Positions 1-9,600 of a stretch of 58,360 bases of DNA are shown here, piece after piece. The position numbers were made by a program, and so were the translations under genes. The number at the start of each line of letters is the position of its first letter. Position 1 is the first letter of the stretch. Under the pieces are notes generated by a model, which was given only the letters and a program-made list of their open reading frames with translations, did not search any database and was not told the origin of the DNA. Source of the stretch: Treponema sp. (lineage in GTDB: Bacteria; Spirochaetota; Spirochaetia; Treponematales; Treponemataceae); the NCBI GenBank assembly GCA_014803985.1, contig JAAVAO010000017.1:1-58360 (forward strand), written 5' to 3'.

Positions 1-147
1 TAAAAAGTCAAGAAGAAAGTTGCAACTTTCTTCTTGACTTTTTATGCCACTTCGTAATGAAATGAGAAGTGGCATTTGATATGCAAGTTTCCAACGGAAA
101 CTTGTCATGATAAAAGTATTGCGCCATTTGTGCGGTGCTTTTATCAT
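1..147. repeat. Chain of four tandem hairpins
   Basis: Four inverted repeats follow each other with almost no spacing. The first (1-44) is a perfect 22+22 palindrome. The second pairs 44-53 with 66-75 (10 bp). The third pairs 84-92 with 96-104 (9 bp, loop AAC). The fourth pairs 107-116 with 138-147 (10 bp) and has a short inner GCGC/GTGC stem. The arms differ in sequence, so this is not a simple tandem repeat. The first hairpin ends in T5 on both strands and could be a bidirectional terminator for genes outside the window. No reading frame is convincing here. What the chain does is not known to me. Confidence 0.75.
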
Positions 148-224
148 AACCCCTCTGTAAACAAATTACCCTGTTTTGATTGCGCCATTAAAAATAAAAA
201 AACATTCGCAAAGGCGTAGTGAAA

Positions 225-319
225 AAGGCAAAATCGCTCTGATTGTGGTCGCTGCGGTAGCAGTGAAAAAAATCTTTGCCACAATAAGCGCGAAATGCGC
301 GAGCGCATGGTTTTGCCTT
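225..319. ncRNA. Candidate branched structured RNA
   Basis: A 9-bp closing helix (AAGGCAAAA at 225-233 with TTTTGCCTT at 311-319) encloses two further elements. One is a helix at 242-248/279-285 (ATTGTGG/CCACAAT) that carries an inner 6-bp hairpin at 250-255/260-265 with loop GGTA. The other is a hairpin at 295-299/304-308 with loop CGAG. Together they form a possible three-way junction in a gap without genes. I do not recognise it as tmRNA, RNase P RNA, SRP RNA or 6S RNA. The strand is unclear because the pairing is symmetric. It may instead be part of a repeat element. Confidence 0.35.
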
Positions 320-358
320 AATCAAATGCAATGACAATCCACTAGGTCAGTTTTGATA

Positions 359-447
359 GCAAACTCGCGTACAAAACTGGGTAAGCAGGGTTTTGCCCTG
401 CGACCGTAAGTCGAGAAATCAAAAGAAAAAGAACATTGTACCTTTCG
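359..447 (+). repeat. Dispersed hairpin repeat, copy A
   Basis: It begins with GCAAACTCGC and a TACAAAACTG-like stretch, continues into a GCAGGG/CCCTGC hairpin (about 386-402) and ends near CATTGTACCTTTCGCC. The same order of elements recurs at 13010-13113, and parts recur at 9986-10041, 24607-24660, 40021-40062 and 46701-46753. It lies downstream of murC, where the hairpin may also end transcription. The remaining stretch to 531 shows nothing else. Confidence 0.5.
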
Positions 448-531
448 CCCTTGCAACTAGAAGAATGTTTTTCTATCTTTTCAAAACTCGAATTAAAAAC
501 AACAAACTTATATAGAAAACACAAAATTACA

Positions 532-2025
532 TTACTTTTTGTATTCATCAACAATTGCCCTTCCAAGCCGCCAATTGTCCCCTGCCCCCATTGTCACAAA
601 CAGATAGCCTTTAGGATATTCAGAAGACACGTTTTTTTCCAGTTCCTGCAAGACAAAATCCTTTGCACAAAGAATTTCCTCAAAATAATGCACATTTCCA
701 TGCTGCTTTTTTGTTTCTTCAAACAGCGTTCTTCCTGTTATAGTAAAGTCAGCAGTTTTTTCTCGTGCCGAAGCATAAATTTTATGCAAAATAACAACAT
801 CCGCATCAAGAAAACTTGTTGCAAATTCCGCAAGAAGGCTTTCTGTTCTAGAATAGGTGTGGCTCATAAAGTCCACAATAATTTTTCGTCCTTTGTAAAA
901 TTCCCGATAACCTTTCAAAGTCGTTTTTATTGCAGTCGGATGATGACCATAATCATCCATAACGATCACAGAATTTCCAGAATGAGTTTTACATTCCCCT
1001 ACAATTTCACTGCGTCTTTTTCCGCCTGAAAAATCTGTTAATCCAATTCTAATTTCCTCTTTGTAATCAAGCGGATTTTTTCCATCGGTCTTTAAAATTT
1101 CCGAAACCAACGCAACTGCGGCAACGGCATCTCGCACCTCGTGTTTTCCCGGAACTAAAATAGACAAGTCGCCAAGGCATTGGATCGAAAATTCATTTTT
1201 TTCATCAAAAACTCCTTTAAATTCCAAATGATAGTCGCCATCCGCCTTTTCTCCATACGGAATCATAGTTATATCAGGTCGCCTTTTTTTTGCAATCTGC
1301 GCCGTTTCAAAAGCACCATCGTCATCAGCACAAAACAGCAAAGCCCCTTCTTTCGGCAAACGACATATATAGTCAACAAAAGCATTTTGAATATCTGAAA
1401 AAGTCGGGTAATAGTCCTGATGATCGCTTTCAACGCTTGTCAACACGATTTTTTGTGGACAAAAAGACATAAAATGCCTCTGATATTCGCATGTTTCTGC
1501 AACAAAATAATGACGGGAGGCAGAAAGACAGCCGGGAGAAGTATACGTACACTTTTGCCCAAATGAATTTATTATGCTGCCAGCAAGCACCTGCGATGGA
1601 AGAGGAAGCCGCGCCAAAATAGTTCCTGCAATGCCCGTTGTGCTCGTTTTTCCATGAACACCACAAATTCCACAAGAATACGCAAGTGATGAATAACTCC
1701 CCAAAGCCTCTGTATATAAAAGACAAGGAATATTTTTTTCACGAGCCGCAATCAAATCAGGATTTTCAAGCGGATTATATGCAGAAGAATACACAACATA
1801 CTGAATATCGTTAGTAATATTATCTCGAGAAAAAGGCAGCGAATGCAAATGCAATGCTTCAAGTATCTTGTCCGTATAAAATTTCTCGGAAACATCGCTT
1901 CCCGTTATCACTGCTCCTTGACTACACAAAATCTCCACCAATGCAGCCATTCCAGTGCCCTTAATCCCGACAAAATGGATGTGCACACCTTTCAAATCTT
2001 CAGGCAGTCTTTTTTCGTTTTCCAT
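532..2025 (-). CDS. murC: UDP-N-acetylmuramate--L-alanine ligase (MurC-type Mur ligase)
   Basis: The enzyme adds L-alanine to UDP-N-acetylmuramate using ATP, a cytoplasmic step in peptidoglycan precursor synthesis. The 497-residue product has the Mur ligase layout: an N-terminal nucleotide-binding fold with GIKGTGMAAL near residue 20, the ATP loop GVHGKTSTT near 120, and DDYGHHPTAIKTTL near 350 in the C-terminal part. The longer frame to 2049 adds eight residues, but I place the start at 2025. There is no Shine-Dalgarno sequence, and a consensus promoter puts transcription initiation at this ATG (see the promoter entry). An Mpl-type recycling ligase is an alternative. The nearest gene upstream, the methyltransferase at 2116-2970, is on the same strand. 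Confidence 0.88.
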   Translation of the reverse strand: MENEKRLPEDLKGVHIHFVGIKGTGMAALVEILCSQGAVITGSDVSEKFYTDKILEALHLHSLPFSRDNITNDIQYVVYSSAYNPLENPDLIAAREKNIPCLLYTEALGSYSSLAYSCGICGVHGKTSTTGIAGTILARLPLPSQVLAGSIINSFGQKCTYTSPGCLSASRHYFVAETCEYQRHFMSFCPQKIVLTSVESDHQDYYPTFSDIQNAFVDYICRLPKEGALLFCADDDGAFETAQIAKKRRPDITMIPYGEKADGDYHLEFKGVFDEKNEFSIQCLGDLSILVPGKHEVRDAVAAVALVSEILKTDGKNPLDYKEEIRIGLTDFSGGKRRSEIVGECKTHSGNSVIVMDDYGHHPTAIKTTLKGYREFYKGRKIIVDFMSHTYSRTESLLAEFATSFLDADVVILHKIYASAREKTADFTITGRTLFEETKKQHGNVHYFEEILCAKDFVLQELEKNVSSEYPKGYLFVTMGAGDNWRLGRAIVDEYKK

Positions 2026-2031
2026 AAAAGT

Positions 2032-2060
2032 ATTATATAGCAATTCCACATAATCGACAA
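2032..2060 (-). promoter_or_regulatory. Promoter of murC, probably giving a leaderless mRNA
   Basis: On the minus strand a -35 TTGTCG (2055-2060) and a -10 TATAAT (2032-2037) are separated by exactly 17 bp. The A of the murC ATG is the seventh base after the -10 box, where initiation normally occurs. No ribosome binding site lies between. This predicts an mRNA starting at or within one or two bases of the ATG. Inference from sequence only. Confidence 0.6.
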
Positions 2061-2115
2061 CGCACTTTCAAAAAAAATGAATTCATGTCCATAAAAATAT
2101 CGTGCTAATCCAGTC

Positions 2116-2970
2116 TCAAAACCCGCATTTTTTCACAATGGAAAACCATATTGGTCCCGCTCCATCGTTATTGTCAGGCAAAATATGAAATCCAAATTCC
2201 GTTCTTTCAGGGCGTAGATGTATTTGCTTGTCCAGCATGCTGCACAGACGCTCATCTTCAGCAACGTTTTTTATATCATACACAATGTTTGCATCTGAAA
2301 ACTTTTTCAAAAGCCGCCGAATAACCTCATCGTTTTCAAAAGAAGTTAAGGCACATGTTGAATAAACAAGCAGTCCACTCTCCTCCAAAAGTCTATACGC
2401 AGAAGAAAGCAACGCCCATTGTTCCATTGAAAGCGTTTTTATCCGCGCTTCCGTCCATAAATTCAAATATTTCTCGTCATTCAAAATATGACGCTCTGAA
2501 GAACAAGGCGCGTCAAGCAATATTCTGCTATAACAAACATCTTGCATTTTACATAACACCGCTCCATCGCTTGCAGTGATTTTTACGCGCGAAAAAATTC
2601 GTTCAGGAAGACTTTCACGGCACGTTTGAACAAGTCTCTGTCTCCGCAGCATTGACCGCTCGTTGCAAACAATAGTTGCCTCATCCTCCATTCGAGATGC
2701 TATGACAAGAGATTTTCCACCGGGGGCGGCACACATATCAAGAATAGAAGGCGCATTATCCAAAGGCAATTGATACGCCGCAAAAACGCTTGCCGCATCA
2801 AGAAAATACGGCTTGCTATTTTCAATTTGCAACTTTACATGAGAAGGCTCTTTCAAAAGCGCGTTTTTCAAAGCACTCCAGCGCGCGCCAAAGAGTTTTT
2901 CATAGTATTCATCAAATGCTGCGCCGCCCTGCTTTTTTTCAGTATGCTTTCGCTCTCTATGCTTTCCCAT
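2116..2970 (-). CDS. NSUN/RsmB-family RNA (cytosine-5) methyltransferase
   Basis: This is a SAM-dependent methyltransferase that would modify cytosines in rRNA or tRNA in the cytoplasm. The 284 residues show the SAM loop DMCAAPGGKS near residue 78, motif IV DAPCSSE near 150, and STCAL with the second catalytic cysteine near 205, the usual two-cysteine arrangement of the NSUN/RsmB/RsmF group. It is shorter than RsmB and RsmF and lacks an evident NusB-like N-terminal domain or a C-terminal PUA domain, so it resembles the NSUN4-like minimal form. An AAGG about 10 bases upstream of the ATG supports the start. The exact target nucleotide cannot be read from the sequence. Confidence 0.82.
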   Translation of the reverse strand: MGKHRERKHTEKKQGGAAFDEYYEKLFGARWSALKNALLKEPSHVKLQIENSKPYFLDAASVFAAYQLPLDNAPSILDMCAAPGGKSLVIASRMEDEATIVCNERSMLRRQRLVQTCRESLPERIFSRVKITASDGAVLCKMQDVCYSRILLDAPCSSERHILNDEKYLNLWTEARIKTLSMEQWALLSSAYRLLEESGLLVYSTCALTSFENDEVIRRLLKKFSDANIVYDIKNVAEDERLCSMLDKQIHLRPERTEFGFHILPDNNDGAGPIWFSIVKKCGF

Positions 2971-3292
2971 CTTTTTTCAACCTTTTTTCTTTTATAAACC
3001 TGCATTTCGTCTCAATAGCCAGCACATTTTAACAGTCTAGCCACAGTCATTAAGGAATTTGCCCCTTCCCCTCATTTTTTTACACATACTAAAAAACGCC
3101 CTTGCAAGTGGGATTGCCTCTCCATTACAGAAGTCTCAATGACAATAGAGTGCGTTATTGCACGTTCATCCGTTTGCAAGCACACAAAACACAATATGGG
3201 TTAATAGACAAAATTCAAGTTTTATCGTTTTATAGTATTTTGGGGCTTGTTGCTCGTGTCAATTTTCGCCGCAATAAAATACAACAGTTGAC
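2971..3292. other. Intergenic gap, little recognisable
   Basis: There is no supported reading frame. On the minus strand a perfect TTGACA (3257-3262) is followed by only weak -10 candidates (AATACT at 17 bp or TACTAT at 19 bp). It may drive the methyltransferase gene, about 265 bp away. Nothing else stands out. Confidence 0.4.
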
Positions 3293-4624
3293 CTAATAAA
3301 AACGCTCTAAATACAAGTCGATATTTTCTGCACGCGCCTCTGTAAAATAAAAAAGACGGTCATGCAGAGTTTGTTGACTGCCGTTCATCGCAACAACATA
3401 CCCACTTCCATCATCTTTTTGCAACAGCGTTAAAATTTTTGCATGGATTTTAAACTCAATTATTTTTTCTGCCGATTGAGAAATCATTTTAGAAAAGGCA
3501 GCGTCTTCCCTCGCCTTTTTCACAAGCACTTTCGCCACCGCTCCAAAGCGTTTTTCAGAAATCATAATACAGTTTACACCCGCTTCAATCGCCATAATCA
3601 CCGCTTTTTCAGGGGGATAGCCATTTTTGTTCAATGCACCCATAAAAATATCGTCTGAAAATACAATTCCTCTAAAACCATAGTTTTGTCTCAATTCATC
3701 GGTAATCCACTTTGAAGAAAAGCAAGCCGGCACAGTTTCGTCAAGACAAGAAGTCCTCGCATGCGACATAAGAACGCCTGCAGGATTTTTCCCCACGCAT
3801 TTTTTGAACGGCAAAAGCTGCTCATCAAGCATTTCTTTTGAAAGTCGGATTTCAGGAAGACCGGTATGCGGATCAGTATTAGAATTTCCCGGGAAGTGTT
3901 TTAAAACTGCACCCACGCCATAATTTTGATAGGCATTCACACACAAGGCCGAATACAAAGACGCTGTATCTCGATCTCCAAAACTTCTATCGGAAAGAAA
4001 ACTTTCATTTTCTGGACTTAACACTTCCGCCACAGGAGCCATATTTAAATGAAACCCCAAAGAATGCATTTGAATCGCTTGAAGTGCATACAGTCGGTAG
4101 GCGTTTTTCACGTCAAGATTATCTGCAACCCGTTTTTGAGATGGAAGCGGTCCTGAAACAGCCCTTAGTCGATTTACAAAGCCGCCCTCCTGATCAATTG
4201 CAAGAAACGGAGGTGTTATTCCTCGCTCCACACAAAAATCGCGTATTGAATCAGTGAAGTCCATAATTTTTTCGGGAGAGGGGGCAAGATTATACGAAAA
4301 AAACAAATATCCACCAGGAACAAGCGGCGTTGTATCGTCAGGATTTTCAGTTATCGCCCTCACCTCTTCAACAGGTTGAAAAACAGTGTCGCCAGTGAGG
4401 TTTTCAATAAACACTTGAGAAACGCGCTCTTCAAGAGATAATGAATTCACAAACTCAGAAACGGCAGATTTTTTTAGTCTTTCAACTGTATTAAAATAGT
4501 CAGTCCAAATGCCATAGGATTTTCGAGCGGAAATTTCCTTTTTCGTCTGCCGTGCATCAATTTTTTTTGAGCAGGAAGGAATAAAAAGGAGTGGAAATAT
4601 AAGAAAAAAAATCACTTTTTTCAT
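3293..4624 (-). CDS. nagZ: Beta-N-acetylhexosaminidase-like lipoprotein, GH3 (NagZ family)
   Basis: GH3 enzymes of this family release N-acetylglucosamine from muropeptides or other GlcNAc glycosides. The 443-residue product starts with a lipoprotein signal (MKKVIFF... lipobox IPSC), so it is probably anchored to a membrane facing the periplasm or surface, like the Bacillus form and unlike cytosolic proteobacterial NagZ. The signature KHFPGNSNTDPH near residue 240 contains the Asp-x-His acid/base dyad, and FSDDIFMGAL near 325 holds the aspartate nucleophile. The start at 4624 lies only 14 bases after tRNA-Arg. The longer frame to 4684 would read through the tRNA and is rejected. No good ribosome binding site fits between tRNA and ATG. 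Confidence 0.85.
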   Translation of the reverse strand: MKKVIFFLIFPLLFIPSCSKKIDARQTKKEISARKSYGIWTDYFNTVERLKKSAVSEFVNSLSLEERVSQVFIENLTGDTVFQPVEEVRAITENPDDTTPLVPGGYLFFSYNLAPSPEKIMDFTDSIRDFCVERGITPPFLAIDQEGGFVNRLRAVSGPLPSQKRVADNLDVKNAYRLYALQAIQMHSLGFHLNMAPVAEVLSPENESFLSDRSFGDRDTASLYSALCVNAYQNYGVGAVLKHFPGNSNTDPHTGLPEIRLSKEMLDEQLLPFKKCVGKNPAGVLMSHARTSCLDETVPACFSSKWITDELRQNYGFRGIVFSDDIFMGALNKNGYPPEKAVIMAIEAGVNCIMISEKRFGAVAKVLVKKAREDAAFSKMISQSAEKIIEFKIHAKILTLLQKDDGSGYVVAMNGSQQTLHDRLFYFTEARAENIDLYLERFY

Positions 4625-4638
4625 AACGGCAAAAAAAA

Positions 4639-4712
4639 TGATCCCTGGCAGAGTCGAACTGTCGACCGCATGCTTAGAAGGCATGTGCTCTATCCAGCTG
4701 AGCTAAGGGACC
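4639..4712 (-). tRNA. tRNA-Arg (anticodon TCT)
   Basis: The 74 bases fold as a cloverleaf: a 7-bp acceptor stem with one G-U pair, a GCTC/GAGC D stem, a CATGC/GCATG anticodon stem with loop CTTCTAA, a 5-base variable region, and a T stem with loop TTCGACT and one A-C mismatch. The anticodon TCT reads AGA, a common arginine codon in this AT-rich DNA. CCA is not encoded. The discriminator A is followed by a T8 run, which may partly terminate transcription before the lipoprotein gene at 4624. Confidence 0.93.
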
Positions 4713-4720
4713 ATAGGATT

Positions 4721-4749
4721 ACTATAGTATAAAATGATATTTTTTGCAA
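4721..4749 (-). promoter_or_regulatory. Promoter of tRNA-Arg
   Basis: Minus-strand -35 TTGCAA (4744-4749) and -10 TATAGT (4721-4726) have a 17-bp spacer. The mature tRNA begins 9 bases after the -10 box. The GH3 gene just downstream has no other obvious promoter and may be read from here. Confidence 0.6.
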
Positions 4750-4829
4750 TACAGTTTCAAAACATTTTATCATTGCAAGAACGAAATATCCGTGGCAATC
4801 TCCCGAACAATAGCTTATGCATGAAAAAT

Positions 4830-4858
4830 TTGCGAAAACACCTATTCTGCTGTAAAAT
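4830..4858 (+). promoter_or_regulatory. Promoter of the nucleoside kinase gene
   Basis: A -35 TTGCGA (4830-4835) and a -10 TAAAAT (4853-4858) are 17 bp apart. Initiation near 4865 would leave a leader of about 12 bases that still contains the GAGG ribosome binding site at 4868-4871. Confidence 0.55.
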
Positions 4859-4876
4859 AGTTTGAAAGAGGAAAAT

Positions 4877-6523
4877 ATGCTAAAAATTACGATGAGTGAC
4901 GAAACGAGCCGTGAAGTTCAATTTGGAACATGCGTTGGAACATTGTTTGAAGGGGCAAAATATGACTATGAAATACTTGCTGCAAAAATAAATAACAAAA
5001 TATACTCTCTTGATAAGGAACTCCGCTATAATTCCAGCGTTGCCCCTGTTTTTTCAAACACAACAGATGGCTTGAATGTCTATCGTCGCTCGCTTTGCCT
5101 GTTGCTTGCCGCAAGCGCGCAAAAACTGTTTCCGAAAAAACGCCTGTTAGTCGGTCACAGTCTTGGGTCTGGCTACTATTACACGCTTCATTCAGAAGAA
5201 GAACTATCCCAATCCATTATAGATGCACTTGAAAACGAAATGCGCTCCATTGTTGAAAAAAACATACCGATCACCTCTGAATTCATCTCCTATCAAGAGG
5301 CACTCGATTATTTCAAAAAAGAAAATCTTCCTGCCACGCTCCATCAAATGGACTTTATGTGTCCTCCACGCGTGAAAATTGTAAAATTACAGGAATTCCG
5401 CAATGTGTATTTTGGACCAGTAGTTCCGTCAACTGGATTTTTAAAGACATTTGAGTTAAAAAAATATGCGGAGGGTTTTTTATTACGATTTCCAAAACCG
5501 ACAGATCCCAATACAATCCCCCCGTTTGAAGATCAACCAAAGCTCTTTCAAATTTATTCATCCTACAAAAAATGGGGTACAAGGCTCGGCGTTTCTTCCG
5601 TTGCGCAGTTAAATCAAATGATTGTGGAACGAAAAATCAATGATTTTATAGACATAACAGAAACCCTGCAAGAAAAATGCATTGCCGACATTGCAGATCA
5701 AATTGCAAGCAGAAAAAAAGTTCGTGTCGTATTGATTGCAGGACCGTCAAGTTCTGGAAAAACAACCACATCAAAAAGATTAGCCCTTGAGCTTTTGGCA
5801 ATCGGCTATCATCCAAAACTCATAAGCCTTGACAACTACTATGTCGGTCATGATCGCACCCCGCGCGATGAAAATGGAAATTTTGACTTTGAATGCATTG
5901 AAGCCCTTGATGTTCCTCTTTTAAATCAAAACCTCATGGATCTTTTTGACGGAAAGGAAGTCGCTTTGCCTCTTTACAACTTCCACACAGGAGAACAAAT
6001 GCAAGGGGGCGGAGAAAAAATCAAACTTGAGTCCAACGACATTTTAATTATAGAAGGAATTCACGGCTTAAACGATAGGCTCACTCCCAAAATACCAGCG
6101 GAGTTAAAATTCAAAATATATCTTTCAGCATTAACACAGTTAAATCTTGACGACCAAAACAGAATCTCAACAAGCGACAATCGACTCATACGAAGAATTG
6201 TACGAGACCATAATTTTCGGGGAAAATCGGCGGCAGGAACTATCGCCATGTGGCCGGCGGTGAGGAAAGGAGAGGAACTACATATTTTTCCCTTTCAAAA
6301 CAACGCCGATGCCATATTAAACACCGCGCTTGACTACGAACTGTCCGTTTTAAAAGTATATGCAGAGCCTCTTTTGCGCTGCGTAAAGCCAACTCAAGAA
6401 GAATACAGTGAGGCGTGTTCACTCCTCCATTTCCTTGATAACTTCGCAACAATTGCGCCAGACGCAGTGCCGCCTCGCTCAATAATCCGCGAGTTCATCG
6501 GAGGAAGCGCATTCAAATATTAA
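4877..6523 (+). CDS. Nucleoside (uridine) kinase-family protein with TGS/ThrRS-like N-terminal region
   Basis: The 548-residue product has two parts. Residues about 1-270 resemble the TGS and second additional domain of threonyl-tRNA synthetase (GHSLGSGYYYTL near 95 recalls the HxxxH-type editing fold). Residues about 275-480 are a uridine kinase/phosphoribulokinase P-loop domain with AGPSSSGKTTTSKRL near 290 and the Walker-B-like DILIIEGIHGLN near 390. Such fusions are annotated as nucleoside kinases that phosphorylate uridine or a similar nucleoside with a nucleoside triphosphate. ATG 4877 is chosen over TTG 4862 because GAGG lies six bases before it. A GGCAATA/TATTGCC pairing after the stop (6524-6600) is a weak terminator candidate. 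Confidence 0.8.
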   Translation: MLKITMSDETSREVQFGTCVGTLFEGAKYDYEILAAKINNKIYSLDKELRYNSSVAPVFSNTTDGLNVYRRSLCLLLAASAQKLFPKKRLLVGHSLGSGYYYTLHSEEELSQSIIDALENEMRSIVEKNIPITSEFISYQEALDYFKKENLPATLHQMDFMCPPRVKIVKLQEFRNVYFGPVVPSTGFLKTFELKKYAEGFLLRFPKPTDPNTIPPFEDQPKLFQIYSSYKKWGTRLGVSSVAQLNQMIVERKINDFIDITETLQEKCIADIADQIASRKKVRVVLIAGPSSSGKTTTSKRLALELLAIGYHPKLISLDNYYVGHDRTPRDENGNFDFECIEALDVPLLNQNLMDLFDGKEVALPLYNFHTGEQMQGGGEKIKLESNDILIIEGIHGLNDRLTPKIPAELKFKIYLSALTQLNLDDQNRISTSDNRLIRRIVRDHNFRGKSAAGTIAMWPAVRKGEELHIFPFQNNADAILNTALDYELSVLKVYAEPLLRCVKPTQEEYSEACSLLHFLDNFATIAPDAVPPRSIIREFIGGSAFKY

Positions 6524-6604
6524 GGCAATAACATTTTCACTTCGCAACAAACAAACTTTTCGGAACTATGCTATTGCCCCTTCATTCATTTCGCCATGAA
6601 AACT

Positions 6605-9600
6605 CTAATTCTTTTTGAAAACCGTAACAGCAGTGCCTTCGCATATTTTTGAAGAAGAATCAGAAACGCTGCCGTTTATATCAAAAACCTTTGTCCATGA
6701 GCCGCTTGGAAGAGAAACCGTAAAATTATTTCCAGGATTAAATACAATTGCAAGATTATTATCAATTATCGAAACAACAACTTTATCTGGAAGCGAAGAG
6801 TCATTGGTACAATTTATACCGCTAGCACCTTCATATTTTACCTTTGTCGTCATTCGAGATTTTATTTCATCCCACGTTGTAAGACGCATACCAGGAGTTT
6901 CCTTTCTCAAAGCAATAGCATCTTTGTAATAGTCGAACACCGCTTTGTTTGTAACCTTGTCAGCCCAACGAATTTTATTATATTCGTCAGAAGCGTTATA
7001 AGAATTGTGTGCATACGTCCAGTCTCCATTAGGCGCTTTTGAACGCAGGAATTCATCGCCCGCATGGATAAACGGAATTCCTTGCGAAGTCATAACAATT
7101 CCCATTCCAAACTTATCAACTCTTTTTGCATAGTCATCGTTTTTATCCAAAGAATAGACAATTTTATCCCATAAGCAAAGGTTATCGTGGGCGGAGATAT
7201 AGTTTATTGATTGTTCAGGATCATAGCAAAACATCGAATCCCACATATTGGTCAAATCCGTAGTATTTTTCACCGCCTTAATAGAGCCTCTCATACCAGC
7301 GGCTATAGCACCATCCCACGAAATTGTATCATTAAACATATATGCCTTGCCTTTTTTGTCATTATCGCCCTTTATTTGCTCTCGATATGCTCCATTAAAC
7401 ACACCAATATGACCGCTCGCCATTCCTGAAGTCGTGCCATACCGAACCTTCTTTGTATCCTCTGTATCCTCTGCATATCCATTCCACGGCTCACCATACA
7501 TCAAGAGATTTCTTGAGGGGAATTTTTCGACATTCAAGTACTCCCCCCAGCCTTTCACAGCATCACGATGGAAAATGCCTATCAAATCAAAGCGGAATCC
7601 GTCAATATTATATTCGTCAACCCAATATTCAAGAGAATCCCGTATAAATCTGCTTACCATTGGAACACCACTATCTATCGAGTTTCCACAACCAGATAAA
7701 TCGGTTTTTGTATAATATTTGCTAGAAATGCCAGTGAACATATCTTTAGAATATGTATGATTATAAACAACATCCATAACAACTCGAATTCCGTTTTTGT
7801 GGAATTCATTTATCATTTCCTTAACTTCCCGCACCCGACCGACATAGTCATCAGGGCACGTTGAATACTGTTCTTCAGGAATATTGTAGTTCATAGGGTC
7901 ATATCCCCAGTTGTACATTTCAGTGCCAAAATCATACATAGGCAGAATTTGCACGTGCGTAACACCCAATTCCTTAAGGTGATCTATTCCTGTTTTTACC
8001 GTTCCGTACGTTGTTCCCGTTTGAACCATTCCAGGGAATTTTCCCCGCTTACTTTGCTCAACGCCAGAACTTGAATCTATAGTAAAATCCCTCACATGCA
8101 CTTCATAAATAATGGCATCCTCTCTATTTTCAAGAGCAGGTCTTTCCGCCCATCCATCTAAAGGATCTGTTTTAGAAAGATCAAGAACAACATTCTGTTG
8201 AGACTTGTTATTTATCATCACTCCATACGGATCTCGCACTGCCTTTCCGCCAATCTTAAATTGATACTCCGCCAAATGAAGGTCGCCTTGAACAGTAACA
8301 CCATAAATATTTTGTACGTCAGGATAATCGCTGTCAATGGGAAAGTTTTTAACGCACGTGTACTCTTTAGCCGTTCCGCCATTTGGCGTTACTGTAACAG
8401 TTACATTGCTAGAATCAGGCGACCATATACTAAACGACGTTTGCTTGCTTGTGTAATATGCGCCAAGTCGAGTTACTGAAGACTTTTCAACTTTCTCATA
8501 AGTCGCCGACACATCTGTATAAACCGTGCCATCATCGCCATACACTCGAAGCGTCACTTTTCCACCAACAGAAAGCCCCGCTCCAAGTGAAAGCGTTTTC
8601 GTTCCAGTCAATGTCTGCGCCGTTGATGATGAATAAGGATTTGTGCCGTCAGTAGTATATCGAGCAGTCGTACAATTTTTCACCGTAATCACAACATCAA
8701 GAGAAGCCCCAGAAAATGTTGCGCCTGTATTCCTGCTCAAAGAAATTGAAGGCCCTGCCACATCCTGTTTTGTTGCTCCTGTTTTTGTAATTTCGTAAAT
8801 GCCAGGAGCCGTAAAATTCCAGCCGTCTGCATCATCGTTTCCAGTGGTATACAGTTTAGAGCCGCTTGCAGTTACAATCAAAACATTTACCTTTGCCGCC
8901 CCCTTAAATTCCTTGTAGTAATAAGTGCCATCATCTTCTAATTTTTCAAATTTTTTCCATTCATAGTTTTCTGAAGAATCAGGATATGCAGCCATTGGTT
9001 TGTCGTTTGAATCAAGGCACGTCCAATACCAAATATATGAATAAGCGGATGATTGATTTTTGTTCACCAAAACTTTTATGCCGTCATACTCGGACTCTTC
9101 ATTTCGTGGCAAAGTAGGAGTAGCTTCTGATTCGCCTATCTGAAAATGTCCGCCATTTTCACCAACTTCAACATCTCCAACTTTTGTATATGTGTCTCCC
9201 AGCTTTGTGTAAACGCCCCACGTGCCCGTCAAAACAGATTCAATTTGTACAGTCGCCTCATCGCCAGAAACAACTTTCACAGAAGATGCAGGATCAGCCA
9301 CCAAAACGCTCTTCCCGTCAATACCGAAGCACTGTATAGTGACCGTCGCGCTCTTCCGTTTATATGAATTAACCGAAAATGAAGAAGCATCAATTGAATT
9401 AAAGTCAGTTATAATTTTTGCAAAATTCACAAGACTTGCATGGATTTTGCTTTCTGTAATTTTTTGAGCAATGCCATCCAGTTTTTCAGAAATGCCCGCA
9501 TCGCTCACATTCATTTTCGCTATATGTGCAGAATAATAGAGGTTTCCTTTGACTGTGCTACTCCAGGTAATGTTAACAGAAGTGCTCACGTCTGGCTCAA

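Noticed and set aside
1..160. attC-like recombination sites of an integron
   Set aside because: The hairpins lack the RYYYAAC/GTTRRRY core pairs and no integrase or cassette genes are visible.
436..1029. Long plus-strand frame opposite murC
   Set aside because: It is antisense to a gene with clear Mur ligase motifs and has no recognisable domain or ribosome binding site.
3102..3296. 64-residue plus-strand frame in the gap before the GH3 gene
   Set aside because: It starts with TTG, has no ribosome binding site and no recognisable composition of a real protein.
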